From contig NZ_LZSC01000081.1 in assembly GCF_001665235.1 (NCBI RefSeq), positions 1 to 64,000 on the forward strand: a stretch of DNA of 64,000 nucleotides. The letters are read 5' to 3'. The position numbers and the translations under genes were made by a program. The DNA is from Mycobacterium sp. 1100029.7. Its GTDB lineage: Bacteria > Actinomycetota > Actinomycetes > Mycobacteriales > Mycobacteriaceae. Positions 63,407-64,000 of this stretch are shown in pieces. Positions within the stretch are counted from its first letter, which is position 1, and every line of letters starts with the position of its first letter. Below the pieces are notes generated by a model. That model was not told where the DNA came from. It did no database searches and saw only the letters and a program-made list of their open reading frames with translations.

Positions 63407-63430
63407 CGCGGCGGGGGCGAGACTGCGCCC

Positions 63431-63916
63431 ATGGTCTCGCTACTCACACACGCGGTACTCGGACTGGCGGTCATCACCTGGATCGTGATGGCCAACAAAA
63501 CTGTCTTCGCCCGCCCCGCCAACGGTGGGCTGTTTTCGCCGATGGAAATCGTGTACTACGTCGTCGGCATCGCGTCGGTGGCACTCGGCTGGTATTTCAA
63601 CATCACCTACGTTGCCCAATACGCGCACGGGTCGACGAATCCGCTCTGGGGCGAACACGGCAGCTGGGCCGAATACATCAGACTGATGTTCACCAACCCC
63701 GCGGCCAGCTCGGCCAGCCAGGATTACACGATCGCGAATGTGGTTCTGCTGCCGATCTTTACGATCGTCGACGGGTACCGTCGCGGGTTGCGCCACCCCT
63801 GGCTGTATTTCGTGTCCAGCCTGTTCACCAGCTTCGCGTTCGCATTCGCGTTCTACTTCGCGACCATGGAGCGACAGCGCCGCCACCAGCAGGACCGCGC
63901 GACCGTCAACGCCTAA
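63431..63916 (+). CDS. DUF2834 membrane protein (Rv3831-like)
   Basis: This 161-residue protein has four hydrophobic segments (VLGLAVITWIVMAN, IVYYVVGIASVALGWYF, IANVVLLPIFTIVDGYRRG, YFVSSLFTSFAFAFAFYF) in the layout of DUF2834 proteins. Function is unknown. It is divergent from the TetR gene and shares the palindromic operator, so it is probably co-regulated with the oxidoreductase. The upstream in-frame extension runs through the operator and is not supported. Confidence 0.8.
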   Translation: MVSLLTHAVLGLAVITWIVMANKTVFARPANGGLFSPMEIVYYVVGIASVALGWYFNITYVAQYAHGSTNPLWGEHGSWAEYIRLMFTNPAASSASQDYTIANVVLLPIFTIVDGYRRGLRHPWLYFVSSLFTSFAFAFAFYFATMERQRRHQQDRATVNA

Positions 63917-63925
63917 GGCTTTGTT

Positions 63926-64000
63926 TCAGCGCGTCCGAGGTTCGATCGCCTCGGCGCCGACGAAGGGAACCAATGCTTCGGGAATGCGCACGCTGCCGTC
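63926..64000 (-). CDS. serS: Seryl-tRNA synthetase, C-terminal end (5' part outside window)
   Basis: Only the last 24 codons are visible. They read DGSVRIPEALVPFVGAEAIE followed by PRTR and a stop, which is the conserved C-terminal end of bacterial seryl-tRNA synthetases. The neighbourhood order (TetR, DUF2834, then serS on the minus strand) agrees with the M. tuberculosis Rv3830c-Rv3834c region. The catalytic motifs are outside the window. Confidence 0.85.
   Translation of the reverse strand, partial: DGSVRIPEALVPFVGAEAIEPRTR

Overview
The window is a high-GC chromosomal segment of a mycobacterium, most likely a slow-growing nontuberculous species. It carries almost the complete arabinogalactan/mycolate 'cell-wall core' locus, and the gene order matches, from memory, M. 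tuberculosis Rv3788-Rv3834c with several local replacements. Typical mycobacterial features include a PPE protein, the Ag85 family, Pks13/FadD32/AccD4, DprE1/DprE2, EmbC/A/B, GlfT2/Glf, Erp and a mycolic-acid methyltransferase. Many starts appear leaderless, with a TANNNT hexamer 6-8 nt before the start codon.

Layout. 1-7.3 kb: the 3' end of a flotillin gene meets, tail to tail, a 2059-residue PPE protein whose C-terminal 1600 residues are a Gly/Ser/Thr beta-strand repeat. A collapsed remnant of a second PPE copy lies behind it. 7.3-24.2 kb: a GreA-like RNA polymerase factor, then gtrA-dprE1-dprE2-aftA-embC, then a foreign block (small secreted protein, ArsR regulator, SRPBCC protein, mycothiol-dependent-type enzyme) that separates embC from embA-embB. 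24.3-28.9 kb: a secreted protein with a CRP-like site, fadE35, a CmaA/MmaA-type methyltransferase and a TPR protein. 29-48.2 kb, minus strand: accD4-pks13-fadD32 (mycolate condensation), a cutinase-like hydrolase, MPT51, Ag85A, aftB, ubiA, the phospholipid phosphatase, glfT2 and glf. 48.4-51.2 kb, plus strand: erp and a PGRP-type amidase with LGFP repeats.

51.3-55.7 kb is the most unusual block. A single polypeptide joins an ornithine/lysine-type decarboxylase to a spermidine-synthase-like aminopropyltransferase. It converges on a minus-strand operon encoding a tail-anchored YgiB/DUF1190-like protein, a glutathionylspermidine-synthetase-like ATP-grasp ligase, a DUF350 membrane protein and an 88-residue protein. 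Together they look like a polyamine-synthesis and polyamine-amide-ligation cassette at the membrane. Mycobacteria do not make glutathione, so the ligase's acyl partner is unknown. In M. tuberculosis this position holds PE_PGRS62.

55.9-64 kb: a HAD phosphatase, three tandem PlsC-type acyltransferases, a metallo-beta-lactamase/Rieske fusion with a small partner, then directly a phytoene-dehydrogenase-like oxidoreductase, a TetR regulator with two matching operators, a DUF2834 protein and the 3' end of serS. The sulfolipid-1 cluster found here in M. tuberculosis is absent.

How it works together: DprE1/E2, UbiA and the phosphatase supply decaprenyl-phospho-arabinose. GlfT2/Glf build galactan. 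AftA, EmbA/B/C and AftB add arabinan. FadD32-Pks13-AccD4 make mycolates and Ag85A attaches them. Family assignments rest on motifs and on remembered homologues; no database search was run.
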